The notes under the pieces were generated by a model. That model ran no database searches and had not been told where the DNA came from. It saw only the letters and a program-made list of their open reading frames with translations. This document shows, in pieces, positions 25,002-33,640 of a stretch of 64,000 bases of DNA. The first letter of the stretch is position 1. The number at the start of each line of letters is the position of its first letter. The stretch is from Meridianimarinicoccus marinus (GTDB lineage: Bacteria; Pseudomonadota; Alphaproteobacteria; Rhodobacterales; Rhodobacteraceae), in the NCBI RefSeq assembly GCF_040689105.1, contig NZ_JBFBVU010000002.1, positions 186,001 through 250,000 of the forward strand, in the 5' to 3' direction. Both the position numbers and the translations under genes were made by a program.

Positions 25002-25899
25002 GCACCATCACCGCGCCCGACCCCACGATCACCGCGATGCCTGTCAGCGCCCAGCCATCCACGGTCTGCCCCAGCAGCACATAGCCCCAGAACACCGCGA
25101 AGATCAGCAGCGCATATTCGAAGACCGCCACGAAGGACGCCTCGGCGCTCTGGTAGGCGCGGATGATCAGGCCCACGGCAAACATCGACCCCAGCGCCTG
25201 CGCCACGGTCCAGACCCAGGCCGCCGCCGACATCTGCCCCCACAGCCGCCAGGGAAAACCCACGGCACCCTCGGGCACCGGTTGGGGAAACAGGCTCAGC
25301 CCCGCCAGACCGACCAGCCCCCACAGGCCAAGAGCGGCGAAAAAGGCAAACAGCAGGGTCAGCGCGGTTTCCCCGGCACACCATTCGCGCGTGGCGATCT
25401 GGGCCAGCGCATAGAGTACCCCCGAGAGCAGCGGCAGCACCGTCAGCCATGTCAAACTGCCAGTGTCGGGGCGCAGCACCAGCATGACCCCGATGAACCC
25501 GGCCAGCACCGCGACGATCCGCACCCGTCCAAGGGATTTGCCGAAGAACATCGCCGACAGCAGCAGCACCCAGATCGGCGCGGTGAACAACCCGGCGATG
25601 ACCTCGGAAATCGGCAGCAGTACCAGCGCCCCGAAATAGGTGACCAGTGCCACCGACATGATCGCGCTGCGCGCCACCACTGGCCGCCAGCGCCGGGGCC
25701 GCAATTGCGCGCCGGTCAGCCGGGCGTAGATCGCCAGAAGCGCTAGGCACATGGACGACCGGATCACATGGAACTGCCACAGCCCTGTGGTCTCGGCGAT
25801 CACCCGTACGTAGTTGTCGATCAGCCCCATGGTCGCCATGGCGGTCAGCACCATGGCAGCGGCGGTCAGCGGATGATGGGCGGCGGCAAGGCGGGTCAT
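24922..25899 (-). CDS. EamA/DMT family transporter
   Basis: 325 aa, ten membrane helices in two EamA repeats (first about residues 14-145, second about 155-300). Signature segments: GLWQFHVIRSSMCLALLA, LITYFGALVLLPISEV-like helix and GYVLLGQTVDGWALTGIAVI near the end. It exports or imports metabolites such as amino acids or nucleotide-related compounds; substrate not predictable. The 80-bp tail-to-tail overlap with the FUSC-like gene is long for this genome; the C-terminal 25 residues are low-complexity. Confidence 0.9.
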   Translation of the reverse strand: MTRLAAAHHPLTAAAMVLTAMATMGLIDNYVRVIAETTGLWQFHVIRSSMCLALLAIYARLTGAQLRPRRWRPVVARSAIMSVALVTYFGALVLLPISEVIAGLFTAPIWVLLLSAMFFGKSLGRVRIVAVLAGFIGVMLVLRPDTGSLTWLTVLPLLSGVLYALAQIATREWCAGETALTLLFAFFAALGLWGLVGLAGLSLFPQPVPEGAVGFPWRLWGQMSAAAWVWTVAQALGSMFAVGLIIRAYQSAEASFVAVFEYALLIFAVFWGYVLLGQTVDGWALTGIAVIVGSGAVMVLRDRGAATATPPAPAMPEAATGPEAR

Positions 25900-26019
25900 A
25901 CCTCCATTGGCCGTGTGTCGCGGCCAAGGTCAAGATGCTGCGATTTTGAGCGATTGTATCGCCCCGTCCCCTCCCCTAGTCTGGCGTCAGGCAGAACTCA
26001 GGCAGGCAGGCCCGTCCGA

Positions 26020-27009
26020 ATGACGGCGTTGGACAAATTCGAGAAGCTGGAATGTCCCGGGCTTTGGCGTGAAACCCTGTCCGGGCAGCGCCGCAATGTC
26101 TTCGTGTCGCTGGGCGATGCCACCCTCATCATCAAGGATGCCACCGACACCGCGCTGGCGCATTGGTCGCTGCCAGCGGTCGAGCGCAGCAATCCCGGCA
26201 GCGAGCCTGCGCTCTACACCCCCGGCGGCGATGCCGAGGAAGAGCTTGAGATCGACGACGATACCATGATCGAGGCGATCCGCACCGTGCAGCAGGCAGT
26301 GGCGCGGACCAAGCCCCAGCGCGGGCGGTTGCGGCGTGTGATCCTTGGGCTCAGCCTGCTGGCGGTGGTCGCACTGGCGGTGTTCTGGCTGCCCGGCGCG
26401 CTGGTGCGGCACACCGCACAGGTGCTGCCCGACACGGTACGCCAGGAGATCGGCCAGCGGCTGCTGAAGGATCTGGTGCCCTTCACCGGTGCCGCCTGTA
26501 CCGATGCCACCGGCACCCGCGTTCTGAACCAGTTGAAGCGGCGCACCCTTGGCCCGGACTCGTGGAACGTGGTCGTCGTGCCCAGCGGCCCGGCCCTGTC
26601 GACGCATCTGCCCGGCGCGATGATCCTGCTGCGCAAGGACGTGATCGAGGACGCGCGCACCCCGGATCTGGCCGCCGGCGCCATCGTGCTGGAGGCCGCC
26701 CGCGCCCGCCATGTCGATCCGCTTCTGGCGGTGCTGGACCAGGCCGGCCCCTTCGCCACCCTGCGCCTGCTGACACAGGGCGAGATCGGCGACGCGGTGC
26801 TTCAGGCCGCGGCCCAGACCTATCTGGTGACGCCGCCAGTGTCGGTCCCCGAGGCGCACCTAGCCGAAAGGTTCCGGGCGGCGCAGGTCGATCCTGCCGC
26901 GATTGCCGCGCGCAGCGGGCTGTCGATCCCGCCGCTGTCAACGCCCCCAGACAAGCCCCTGCTCAGCGACAGCGCGTGGCTGCGGCTGGGCGCGATCTGT
27001 TCGGGCTGA
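26020..27009 (+). CDS. single-span membrane protein, function unknown
   Basis: 329 aa. Residues 1-104 are probably cytoplasmic and include an acidic patch (EEELEIDDD, about 73-81). A basic RGRLRR then leads into one helix (106-128, VILGLSLLAVVALAVFWLP). The C-terminal 200 residues would lie in the periplasm and contain AACTDATGTRVLNQL, VVVVPSGPALSTHLPG and an Ala-rich helical part; the pattern GxALSTHLPGxxILLRKDVIED recalls metal-free peptidase-like folds but no HExxH is present. I do not recognise the family. Start ATG 26020; 120 bp upstream separates it from the divergent EamA gene. Confidence 0.75.
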   Translation: MTALDKFEKLECPGLWRETLSGQRRNVFVSLGDATLIIKDATDTALAHWSLPAVERSNPGSEPALYTPGGDAEEELEIDDDTMIEAIRTVQQAVARTKPQRGRLRRVILGLSLLAVVALAVFWLPGALVRHTAQVLPDTVRQEIGQRLLKDLVPFTGAACTDATGTRVLNQLKRRTLGPDSWNVVVVPSGPALSTHLPGAMILLRKDVIEDARTPDLAAGAIVLEAARARHVDPLLAVLDQAGPFATLRLLTQGEIGDAVLQAAAQTYLVTPPVSVPEAHLAERFRAAQVDPAAIAARSGLSIPPLSTPPDKPLLSDSAWLRLGAICSG

Positions 27010-27017
27010 GGCGTGGC

Positions 27018-27524
27018 CTAGATATCAAAGCGCCCGGCCGCGACATTCTTGTCCAGATGCGCGGCGGGCAGTACCCGCCCGTTCATCACCCCGTAGATCC
27101 CGGGGGGCAGCGTTTGCGCCGCGACCACCGCACCGCCAAGGTTGAACGACCCGTCCGAGGCGCTGAGCGAATGCGGCCGCATGGCGCCGGTCAGCACCAC
27201 CGTCTTGCCCTGCACCCGGTCCGCCAGCCAGCGCGCGGTCTCCCCCATGGTGCCGGTGCCATGGGTGATGACCAGCGCGGTTTCGGGGGCGGCCAGCACC
27301 GCGTCGGATATGGCGGTGCGGTCGGCATCGTCGAACTCCAGACTGTCCTTCAGCAGCACCTTCTGGATCACCGGGTGATGGCAACGCCCCATGGCAAGAA
27401 TATCGGGGATCTGGGTGGCGCCGTCCCTGGCAAAGACGATGGCCTCGATCCTTGGATCATGCACCTTGTCGATCGTGCCGCCGGTCACGAGGATCCGCAC
27501 ATCCGGAAAGTCTGGTAGGGTCAT
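27018..27524 (-). CDS. short asparaginase-domain protein
   Basis: 168 aa, only the N-terminal domain of L-asparaginases, which are normally about 330 aa. It keeps both threonine motifs: ILVTGGTIDK and THGTGTM (TDTM in true asparaginases has Asp; here Gly), and TGAMRPHSLSASDGSFNL. The C-terminal domain that completes the active site is absent, and the frame ends cleanly (GRFDI stop) with an intact start, so it looks like the known stand-alone short form rather than a broken gene. Activity on asparagine is doubtful. Confidence 0.8.
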   Translation of the reverse strand: MTLPDFPDVRILVTGGTIDKVHDPRIEAIVFARDGATQIPDILAMGRCHHPVIQKVLLKDSLEFDDADRTAISDAVLAAPETALVITHGTGTMGETARWLADRVQGKTVVLTGAMRPHSLSASDGSFNLGGAVVAAQTLPPGIYGVMNGRVLPAAHLDKNVAAGRFDI

Positions 27525-27534
27525 CGGGGGTCTC

Positions 27535-28431
27535 CTAGCCGCGCATGAGGCTTCGGATCACACCTGCCAGAAAGAGCAGCGTCAAGAGCGGAAACACCAC
27601 CAGCCGCAGGGTGTAGATCGCCACGATTTCGAGCGAGGCATCGAAAATCGCCGTGCCGCGTTCTTCGACCTGATCCATGTCCGGCAGATGCGCCGACAGG
27701 TCGGACCAGGCCCCGGTGACCGAACTCGCCATCCCGTCCAGCACACGGGTCATCAGCCCCGGCGCGGGGTCGTCGGGATCATCGGGGACGGGGGTTTCGG
27801 CCAGCGCCTCCAGCCCGCGGGTCAGGGTGGCTTCTTCCCCCTGAAGCTGGGCCACGGCGGTCTCTAGCCGATCATGGGTTGTCAGATCGCCAAGCCAGCC
27901 GCCCGCCGCATAACTGAGCGGCAACACCAGCCCGATCACAAGGCCAAAGCGGGTGACCGTTGCGAACCCCCGTTCCAGCCCGCGCAGGCGCGGCGCGCGC
28001 GCGGGGCGCGGCGCATCGCGCAGCCCCCATTGCGCCGCCAGACCGACCGTGGCCAGGGCCAGCCCGACCGTTCCCAGCGGCGCGAAGGCCACGGCCAGCA
28101 GCGCCGAAAGCCCGGCCAGCAGGAACACCGCATCCGACACCCGCGCCACGGTTTCATCCAGCGGATCGAGGATCATCGCCGGCTTGCCTTCGACGGCGCC
28201 GACGAATTCCACCCCGACCGAGGTCTGCTTGGCCGTGGACAGCACCGCGTTGATGGTGCGCAAGGCCGCATAGGTGGCCCCGGCGCTGGTCAGGACGCGG
28301 GTGTTGAACTCCTGCGCGGCGCGCAGCCCCGGCGGGCCGGTGACCACCAGCGCCAGCAACACGGCCGCCACCGCCAGCCGCCAATGGCGCAGGACGCGCG
28401 ACGGGGACAAGACCGGTGCGGCGCGCATCAA
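27535..28431 (-). CDS. integral membrane protein, function unknown
   Basis: 298 aa. An N-terminal helix (about 18-38), a pair of helices near 98-135 (VFLLAGLSALLAVAF, VGLALATVGLAAQWGL), one near 160-178 and a last one near 270-292 (LRLVVFPLLTLLFLAGVI). Loops are periplasmic-like and contain ELGEEATLTRG and an acidic PVPDDPDDPAPG. No family is recognised. 10 bp from the asparaginase-domain gene and 4 bp from the 2-hydroxyacid dehydrogenase, so the three read as one operon. Confidence 0.75.
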   Translation of the reverse strand: MMRAAPVLSPSRVLRHWRLAVAAVLLALVVTGPPGLRAAQEFNTRVLTSAGATYAALRTINAVLSTAKQTSVGVEFVGAVEGKPAMILDPLDETVARVSDAVFLLAGLSALLAVAFAPLGTVGLALATVGLAAQWGLRDAPRPARAPRLRGLERGFATVTRFGLVIGLVLPLSYAAGGWLGDLTTHDRLETAVAQLQGEEATLTRGLEALAETPVPDDPDDPAPGLMTRVLDGMASSVTGAWSDLSAHLPDMDQVEERGTAIFDASLEIVAIYTLRLVVFPLLTLLFLAGVIRSLMRG

Positions 28432-28435
28432 CGGG

Positions 28436-29422
28436 CTACATCACGCCCGGCACGACCTGATCCGGCGGCCGGTGGCCATCGGCGAAGGTCTTGATGTTGA
28501 TGATGACCTTCTCGCCCATCTCGATGCGGCCTTCCTCGGTAGCCGAGGACATATGCGGCAGCAGCACCACGTTGGGCAGTTCGCGCAACACGTCGTTGAT
28601 CTCGACCCCATGCTCATAGACATCCAGACCGGCCCCGGCCAGATTGCCCGCCCGCAACTCGCGCGCCAGCGCGTTCTCGTCCACCACATCGCCGCGCGAT
28701 GTGTTCACGATCACCGCCGAGGGTTTCATCAGCTGCAAGCGGCGGGCGTTGATCAGGTGGAAAGTGTCGGGCGTCGAAGGGCAGTTGATCGACAGCACGT
28801 CGACCCGCTTGACCATCTCGTCCAGATCTTCCCAATAGGTCGCGCCCAGCTCGGTCTCGATGCTTTCGGCGACGCGGCGGCGGTTGTGATAATGCACCTG
28901 CATGCCGAAGGCCTGCGCCCGGCGCGCCAGCGCCTGCCCGATGCGGCCCATGCCCAGAATGCCCAGCCGACGCCCGCCGATGCGGCCGCCCAGCAGGGCC
29001 GTCGGCGCCCAGCCGGTCCAGCTTTTGCTTTGCACCATGGCCAGCCCTTCCGGGATGCGGCGGGTCACCGCCAGCATCAGCGCCATCGCCATGTCGGCAG
29101 TGTCTTCGGTCACGACGCCGGGGGTGTTGGACACCAGAATGGCGCGGCTGCGGGCCGAGGCCACGTCGATGTGATCCACGCCCGCGCCATACGACGCGAT
29201 CAGCTTCAGATCGGGCCCGGCCTGCGCCATCATCGCGGCGTCGATGTGATCGGTGACGGTGGCCACCAGCACCTCGCAGCTTTGCATGGCTGCAATCAAT
29301 TCAGCGCGGCTCATCTGGGTATCCTCGTCGCGCAAACGCACGTCGAACAGATCCTTCAGCCGGTTCTCCACCGGTTCCGGCAACCGTCGTGTCACCACAA
29401 CTCTCACGCGCTTTGCGGGCAT
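28436..29422 (-). CDS. D-2-hydroxyacid dehydrogenase
   Basis: 328 aa. NAD(P)-dependent reductase of the D-isomer-specific family; glyoxylate/hydroxypyruvate reductase is the best guess. Rossmann motif LGILGMGRIGQALARR, the catalytic Arg in VNTSRGDVVDENAL, the Glu after DVYEHGVEI and the His in LLPHMSSATEE are all present. Starts MPAKRVRVVVTRRLPEPVENRL. Promoter presumably in the 120-bp gap shared with the divergent SH3 gene. Confidence 0.92.
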   Translation of the reverse strand: MPAKRVRVVVTRRLPEPVENRLKDLFDVRLRDEDTQMSRAELIAAMQSCEVLVATVTDHIDAAMMAQAGPDLKLIASYGAGVDHIDVASARSRAILVSNTPGVVTEDTADMAMALMLAVTRRIPEGLAMVQSKSWTGWAPTALLGGRIGGRRLGILGMGRIGQALARRAQAFGMQVHYHNRRRVAESIETELGATYWEDLDEMVKRVDVLSINCPSTPDTFHLINARRLQLMKPSAVIVNTSRGDVVDENALARELRAGNLAGAGLDVYEHGVEINDVLRELPNVVLLPHMSSATEEGRIEMGEKVIINIKTFADGHRPPDQVVPGVM

Positions 29423-29542
29423 ACTGGAACTCCTCGTCTTCTAATCCGTCGGTTTGGCTGGCAAGGTGACTTATAGGGAACCGACGCACAAGCGCCGGGA
29501 TCGGATAGCGACAAAAACACGCCGGATAACGGGCAGGACAAC

Positions 29543-30079
29543 ATGAGCAAGCACTGGCGGCAGACCCCGTGGCGCAAGGCCATGGCGGTGATTTCGACGA
29601 TGATGGTGATGGCGCTGGCCAGCGGCGCCGGGGCCGAGCGGTTGGGACCGGTCACGAACCTGCCGATTCCGCGCTTCGTCTCGATCAAGACCAACGAGGC
29701 CAACATACGCCGCGGCCCCTCGACCACCCACAGGATCGACTGGGTGTTTCGCCATCAGGGGATGCCGGTGATCGTCACCGGCGAATACGGCCACTGGCGG
29801 CGGGTGGTGGATCGCGACGGCGTCGGCGGCTGGATCCACTATGCCCTGCTGTCGGGCACCCGCACGGTGATCGTGGATGCCGACGAGGTCTTCCTGCGCA
29901 GCCAGCCGTCGCCCAACGCCAAGGTCAAGGCGCGTGCCGAGAAGGGCGTCATCGCCCGGCTCGGGGACTGCGAAAGCGACTGGTGCGAGATTCGCGCCGA
30001 CGGCTATCGCGGCTGGGTTGCCGCCGACGCCCTGTGGGGGCTGGACGTCAACGACGTGCGCGGCGCCCCCGAGGATTAG
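29543..30079 (+). CDS. exported SH3-domain protein
   Basis: 178 aa. A signal peptide (MSKHWRQTPWRKAMAVISTMMVMALASGAGA) precedes two bacterial SH3 modules: KTNEANIRRGPSTTHRIDWVF with the typical N-R-GP, and DEVFLRSQPSPNAKVKARAEKG. Ends with GDCESDWCEIRADGYRGWVAADALWG. Such proteins bind cell-wall peptides or support envelope enzymes; the partner is unknown. Its last 4 bp overlap the convergent M3 peptidase gene. Confidence 0.88.
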   Translation: MSKHWRQTPWRKAMAVISTMMVMALASGAGAERLGPVTNLPIPRFVSIKTNEANIRRGPSTTHRIDWVFRHQGMPVIVTGEYGHWRRVVDRDGVGGWIHYALLSGTRTVIVDADEVFLRSQPSPNAKVKARAEKGVIARLGDCESDWCEIRADGYRGWVAADALWGLDVNDVRGAPED

Positions 30080-32100
30080 GCCGCCGTCAGACCCCGGCCC
30101 TTCAACAACGCCTCGACCCCCGGCAGACGCCCCCGAAACCGGGTATAAAGCGCCTTGGCATCGACGCTGCCGCCCCGGGACAGCACGTGGTCGTGCAACG
30201 CCTGCGCGGTGGCCGGGTCGAAGGCATCGCCCGCGTCTTCGAAGGCCTCGAAAGCATCGGCATCCATGACCTCGGACCACATGTAGCTGTAATAGCCCGA
30301 GGAATAGCCGTCGCCGGAAAAGACATGGGCGAAATGCGGGCTGGCATGGCGCATGGGGATGGCGCGGGGCAGCCCGATGTCGGTCAGCACCTCGGCCTGC
30401 CGCTGCATGACATCTTCTGGCGCGCTGCCTTCGTGAAACGCCAGATCGACCAGCGCCGAGGCGACATATTCCACCGTGGCGAAGCCCTGATCGAAGTTCT
30501 TGGCCTTCAGCAGGCGGTCCAGCATGTCGGCGGGCATCGGGGCGCCGGTGTCTGCATGGGTGGCGAATTCGGCCAGAACCTCGGGCACCTCCAGCCAGTG
30601 TTCGTACAACTGGCTGGGAAGCTCGACGAAGTCGCGCGCCACCGAGGTGCCCGAGATGCTTTCATAGGTCACGTCCGACAGCATCTGGTGCAGCGCATGG
30701 CCGAATTCGTGAAACAGCGTGCGCGCGTCGTCATAGGACAGCAGCGCCGGCTGGCCGGCCTCGGGCTTGGCGAAATTGCACACGTTGATGACCACGGGGC
30801 GGATGTTCCCGGCCAGTTTCTGCTGGCTGCGCATGGCCGAGCACCAAGCGCCCGACCGTTTGGACGCCCGTGCGAAGTAATCCCCGATGAACAGCGCCAG
30901 ATGTTCGCCGTCGCGGGTGATCTCCCACGCGCGGCAATCGGGATGGTAGAGCGGCACATCGACCGGCCGGGCCTCGATCCCGAACAGCCGGTGCGCACAG
31001 GAAAACGCGGCCTCGATCATCCGGTCCAACTGCAGGAAGGGCTTCACCTCGGCCTCGTCCAGATCATGCTCGGCCTTGCGGCGCTTCTCGGCATAGTACC
31101 GCCAGTCCCAGGGCTCCAGATCGCCGTTGATGCCATCGGCGCGCATCATCCCGGTCAGCACATCGGCATCGGCCTCGGCCATGGCGCGGGCAGGCTCCCA
31201 GACCGCCATCAGCAGCTCGCGCACGGCGTCCGGGGTTTCCGCCATCTCGGTTTCCAGCTTGTAGGCGGCGAAACTGTCATAGCCCAGCAGCGCCGCGCGT
31301 TCCTCGCGCAGCTTCAGGATCTCGGCGGCGACGGCGCGGTTGTCCGTCTCGCCGCCGTTAGCGCCGCGCGCCACCCAGGCGGCGAAGGCCTTCTGGCGCA
31401 GGTCGCGGCGCGGCGAGAATTGCAGGAACGGCACGATCAGCGAGCGCGACAGCGTCACCACCGGCCCGTCCTGCCCGCGCTCGGCCCCGGCGGCGCGCGC
31501 GGTGGCCTTCACGAAGTCGGGCAGGCCTTCCAGATCGGCCTCGGCCAGCGGCAGGAACCAGTCCCGTTCATCGGCCAGCAGGTTCTGGGTGAACTGCGTG
31601 CCAAGGCTGGCCAGACGCTCCTTGATCTCGCCCAGACGGCTGCGCGCGGCCCCTTCCAGCTGCGCCCCGGCGCGCACGAACCCGCGCCGGGTCAGCATCA
31701 GGACGCGGGCCTGTTCTTCGGTCAACTCCAGCGTGTCGCGCGCCTGCCACAGGGTTTCGATCCGGGCGAACAGATCGGCATTCATGGTGATCTCGCTGCC
31801 GTAGGCGGCCAACTTGGGCGAGAACACCCGCATCAGGTCTTCGCGGGCGGGCGTCGCATCGGCCCCGGCCACCGCATAGAAGGCACCCAGCACCCGGCCC
31901 AGTGTCTCATCGGCGCATTCCAGCGCCTCGATGGTGTTGGCGAAGGTCGGGGCGTCGGCCTGATCGGTGATGGCCTTGATCGCGGCGCGGCCTTCGTCCA
32001 GCGCGGTCTCGACCGCGGGGGCGAAATCCTCATCCCGGATGGTGTCATAGGGCGGCAGGTCGAAGGGCGTGTCCCAGGGGGCAAGCAGCGGGTTGGTCAT
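30076..32100 (-). CDS. M3 family oligopeptidase (Dcp/OpdA type)
   Basis: 674 aa thermolysin-fold zinc metallopeptidase. The zinc motif HEFGH lies near residue 463 (LFHEFGHALHQMLS), with the third ligand Glu in the downstream ESISGTSVARDFVELPSQ. It degrades short peptides, for example cleaved signal peptides, in the cytoplasm. Start ATG 32100 overlaps the moeB-like stop (ATGA); an upstream in-frame codon lies inside that gene and is rejected. Last of four coupled genes coaBC - dut - moeB-like - M3. Confidence 0.95.
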   Translation of the reverse strand: MTNPLLAPWDTPFDLPPYDTIRDEDFAPAVETALDEGRAAIKAITDQADAPTFANTIEALECADETLGRVLGAFYAVAGADATPAREDLMRVFSPKLAAYGSEITMNADLFARIETLWQARDTLELTEEQARVLMLTRRGFVRAGAQLEGAARSRLGEIKERLASLGTQFTQNLLADERDWFLPLAEADLEGLPDFVKATARAAGAERGQDGPVVTLSRSLIVPFLQFSPRRDLRQKAFAAWVARGANGGETDNRAVAAEILKLREERAALLGYDSFAAYKLETEMAETPDAVRELLMAVWEPARAMAEADADVLTGMMRADGINGDLEPWDWRYYAEKRRKAEHDLDEAEVKPFLQLDRMIEAAFSCAHRLFGIEARPVDVPLYHPDCRAWEITRDGEHLALFIGDYFARASKRSGAWCSAMRSQQKLAGNIRPVVINVCNFAKPEAGQPALLSYDDARTLFHEFGHALHQMLSDVTYESISGTSVARDFVELPSQLYEHWLEVPEVLAEFATHADTGAPMPADMLDRLLKAKNFDQGFATVEYVASALVDLAFHEGSAPEDVMQRQAEVLTDIGLPRAIPMRHASPHFAHVFSGDGYSSGYYSYMWSEVMDADAFEAFEDAGDAFDPATAQALHDHVLSRGGSVDAKALYTRFRGRLPGVEALLKGRGLTAA

Positions 32101-33170
32101 GAAGACTCCGTCGAAGGGACTGCGCCGCACACCGGGCAGTCGGGGTTCCGGGTCAGGGCGATGCGGCGGGTTTCGCCCCACAGCCCGTCATAGATCAGAA
32201 GGGCGTCGTTCAGCGGCGCGCCGATTTCGCAGATGCGCTTGATCGCCTCCACCGCCATCATGGTACCGATGACGCCGGGCAAGGGGCCGATGACCCCGCC
32301 CTCGGCGCAGGAGGGCGCCAGCCCGGCGGCGGGTTCCTGCGGAAAGATACAGGCATAGCACGGCCCGCCCGTGGCCGGGTCGAACAGGGCCAACTGGCCT
32401 TCCCACTGGGTGATCGCGCCCGAGATCAGCGGTTTGCCAAGGGCGACGCAGGTGCGGTTGACCAGCGCGCGCGTGGCGAAGTCGTCGCAGCCGTCCAGCA
32501 CCAGATCGTAACCGGCGATCAGGTCTTCGGCGATCTCCTCGGTCAGGCGGCGGTGATAGGGGCGGACGATCACATTCGGGTTCAGGTCGCGCAGGCGGGT
32601 CTGGGCCGAGAACACCTTGGGCATCCCCAGCGTCGCCGCCGAATGGATCACCTGACGTTGCAGGTTGGAGGCATCGACCACATCGTCGTCGATCACCCCG
32701 AGGGTGCCGACACCGGCCGCGCCAAGGTATTCCAGCACCGGCGACCCCAGACCGCCCGCACCGATCACCAGCACCTTGGCGGCTTTCAGACGACGCTGGC
32801 CCATGCCGCCCAATTCGCGCAGCACGATGTGACGGGCATAGCGGTCCAACTCGGCATCGGTCAGGGGCGCGGACTGGTCAGGTTCCTCTTGCGGGGTGTC
32901 GGCCTTGTTTTCGGGGCGCACGCGGGCGCGCAGGCGCTTCAGCATCCCCGCATAGCCATAGGCCAGCGCCCCCAGCGCCCCCAGCACCAGCCAGTTGCCC
33001 GCCGAGCCGCCCAGCGTCTGCCGCAGCGGCGCGCCTTCGGGCAGCACCAGCAGGGCCGCGATCACCGCCAGATAGAGTAACCCGATCATCAGGCCCCGCG
33101 CCTGAAGGGGCATCCTGAGCATCCAGCCCAGCCCCCAAAGCCCTGCCGCCGCCGCCAGAAACAGCGTCAT
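32097..33170 (-). CDS. membrane-anchored MoeB/ThiF/HesA-type adenylyltransferase
   Basis: 357 aa, about 100 residues longer than MoeB. The extension holds three hydrophobic helices (about 2-20, 25-45, 58-77), then a charged linker. The E1-like domain begins DRYARHIVLRELGGMGQRRL, with ATP-binding VIGAGGLGSPVLEYLGAAGVG from residue 135, DGCDDFATR, the Zn cysteines CYAC and CPVC, and the catalytic-type Cys in SCAEGG. It adenylates the C-terminus of a MoaD/ThiS-like carrier for molybdopterin or thiamin sulfur transfer; the partner is not in the window. Confidence 0.92.
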   Translation of the reverse strand: MTLFLAAAAGLWGLGWMLRMPLQARGLMIGLLYLAVIAALLVLPEGAPLRQTLGGSAGNWLVLGALGALAYGYAGMLKRLRARVRPENKADTPQEEPDQSAPLTDAELDRYARHIVLRELGGMGQRRLKAAKVLVIGAGGLGSPVLEYLGAAGVGTLGVIDDDVVDASNLQRQVIHSAATLGMPKVFSAQTRLRDLNPNVIVRPYHRRLTEEIAEDLIAGYDLVLDGCDDFATRALVNRTCVALGKPLISGAITQWEGQLALFDPATGGPCYACIFPQEPAAGLAPSCAEGGVIGPLPGVIGTMMAVEAIKRICEIGAPLNDALLIYDGLWGETRRIALTRNPDCPVCGAVPSTESS

Positions 33171-33640
33171 CAGCCGGTTCCGGTCGAGCCGAACCCCCCG
33201 GCCCCGCGCGCGGTGTCGTCCAGCGTTTCGGCCAGAACGAAGCCCGCTTGCAGCACCGGGGCCAGGATCATCTGGGCAATGCGGTCGCCATGCGAGATCA
33301 CGAAGGGCTGTTCGCCCATGTTCATCAGAATCACCCCCAGCGGTCCGCGATAGTCGGCGTCGATGGTGCCGGGCGCATTGGGCAGGGTGATCCCGTGCTT
33401 CAGCGCCAGACCGGAACGCGGGCGAATCTGCACTTCGTAGCCTTCGGGGATCGCCAGCCGCAGCCCGGTAGGCACCAGCCCACGCGCGCCGGGATAGACC
33501 GTCATGCCGCTTTCGCGCAATCCAGGGGCGAAATTGGCGCGCAGATCGGCACCGGCGGCCTGCGGGGTTTCATAAGACGGCAGCGGCAGGGTGCGGTCGG
33601 CCTCGTCGGTCCAGGCCAGGGTCACGGGAATGCGGGTCAT
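33170..33640 (-). CDS. dut: dUTP diphosphatase
   Basis: 156 aa trimeric dUTPase, which removes dUTP and makes dUMP for thymidylate. Conserved motifs: AGADLRAN (motif 1), RSGLALKHGI (2), GTIDADYRGPLGV (3, with the catalytic Asp), HGDRIAQMI (4) and the Gly-rich GAGGFGSTG tail (5). The start overlaps the coaBC stop by 4 bp and the stop abuts the moeB-like ATG. coaBC-dut pairing is common in bacteria. Confidence 0.97.
   Translation of the reverse strand: MTRIPVTLAWTDEADRTLPLPSYETPQAAGADLRANFAPGLRESGMTVYPGARGLVPTGLRLAIPEGYEVQIRPRSGLALKHGITLPNAPGTIDADYRGPLGVILMNMGEQPFVISHGDRIAQMILAPVLQAGFVLAETLDDTARGAGGFGSTGTG

Noticed and set aside
27018..27524. Asparaginase-domain gene as a pseudogene
   Set aside because: Both ends are clean, the frame is intact and short stand-alone forms are known, so it was kept as a CDS.
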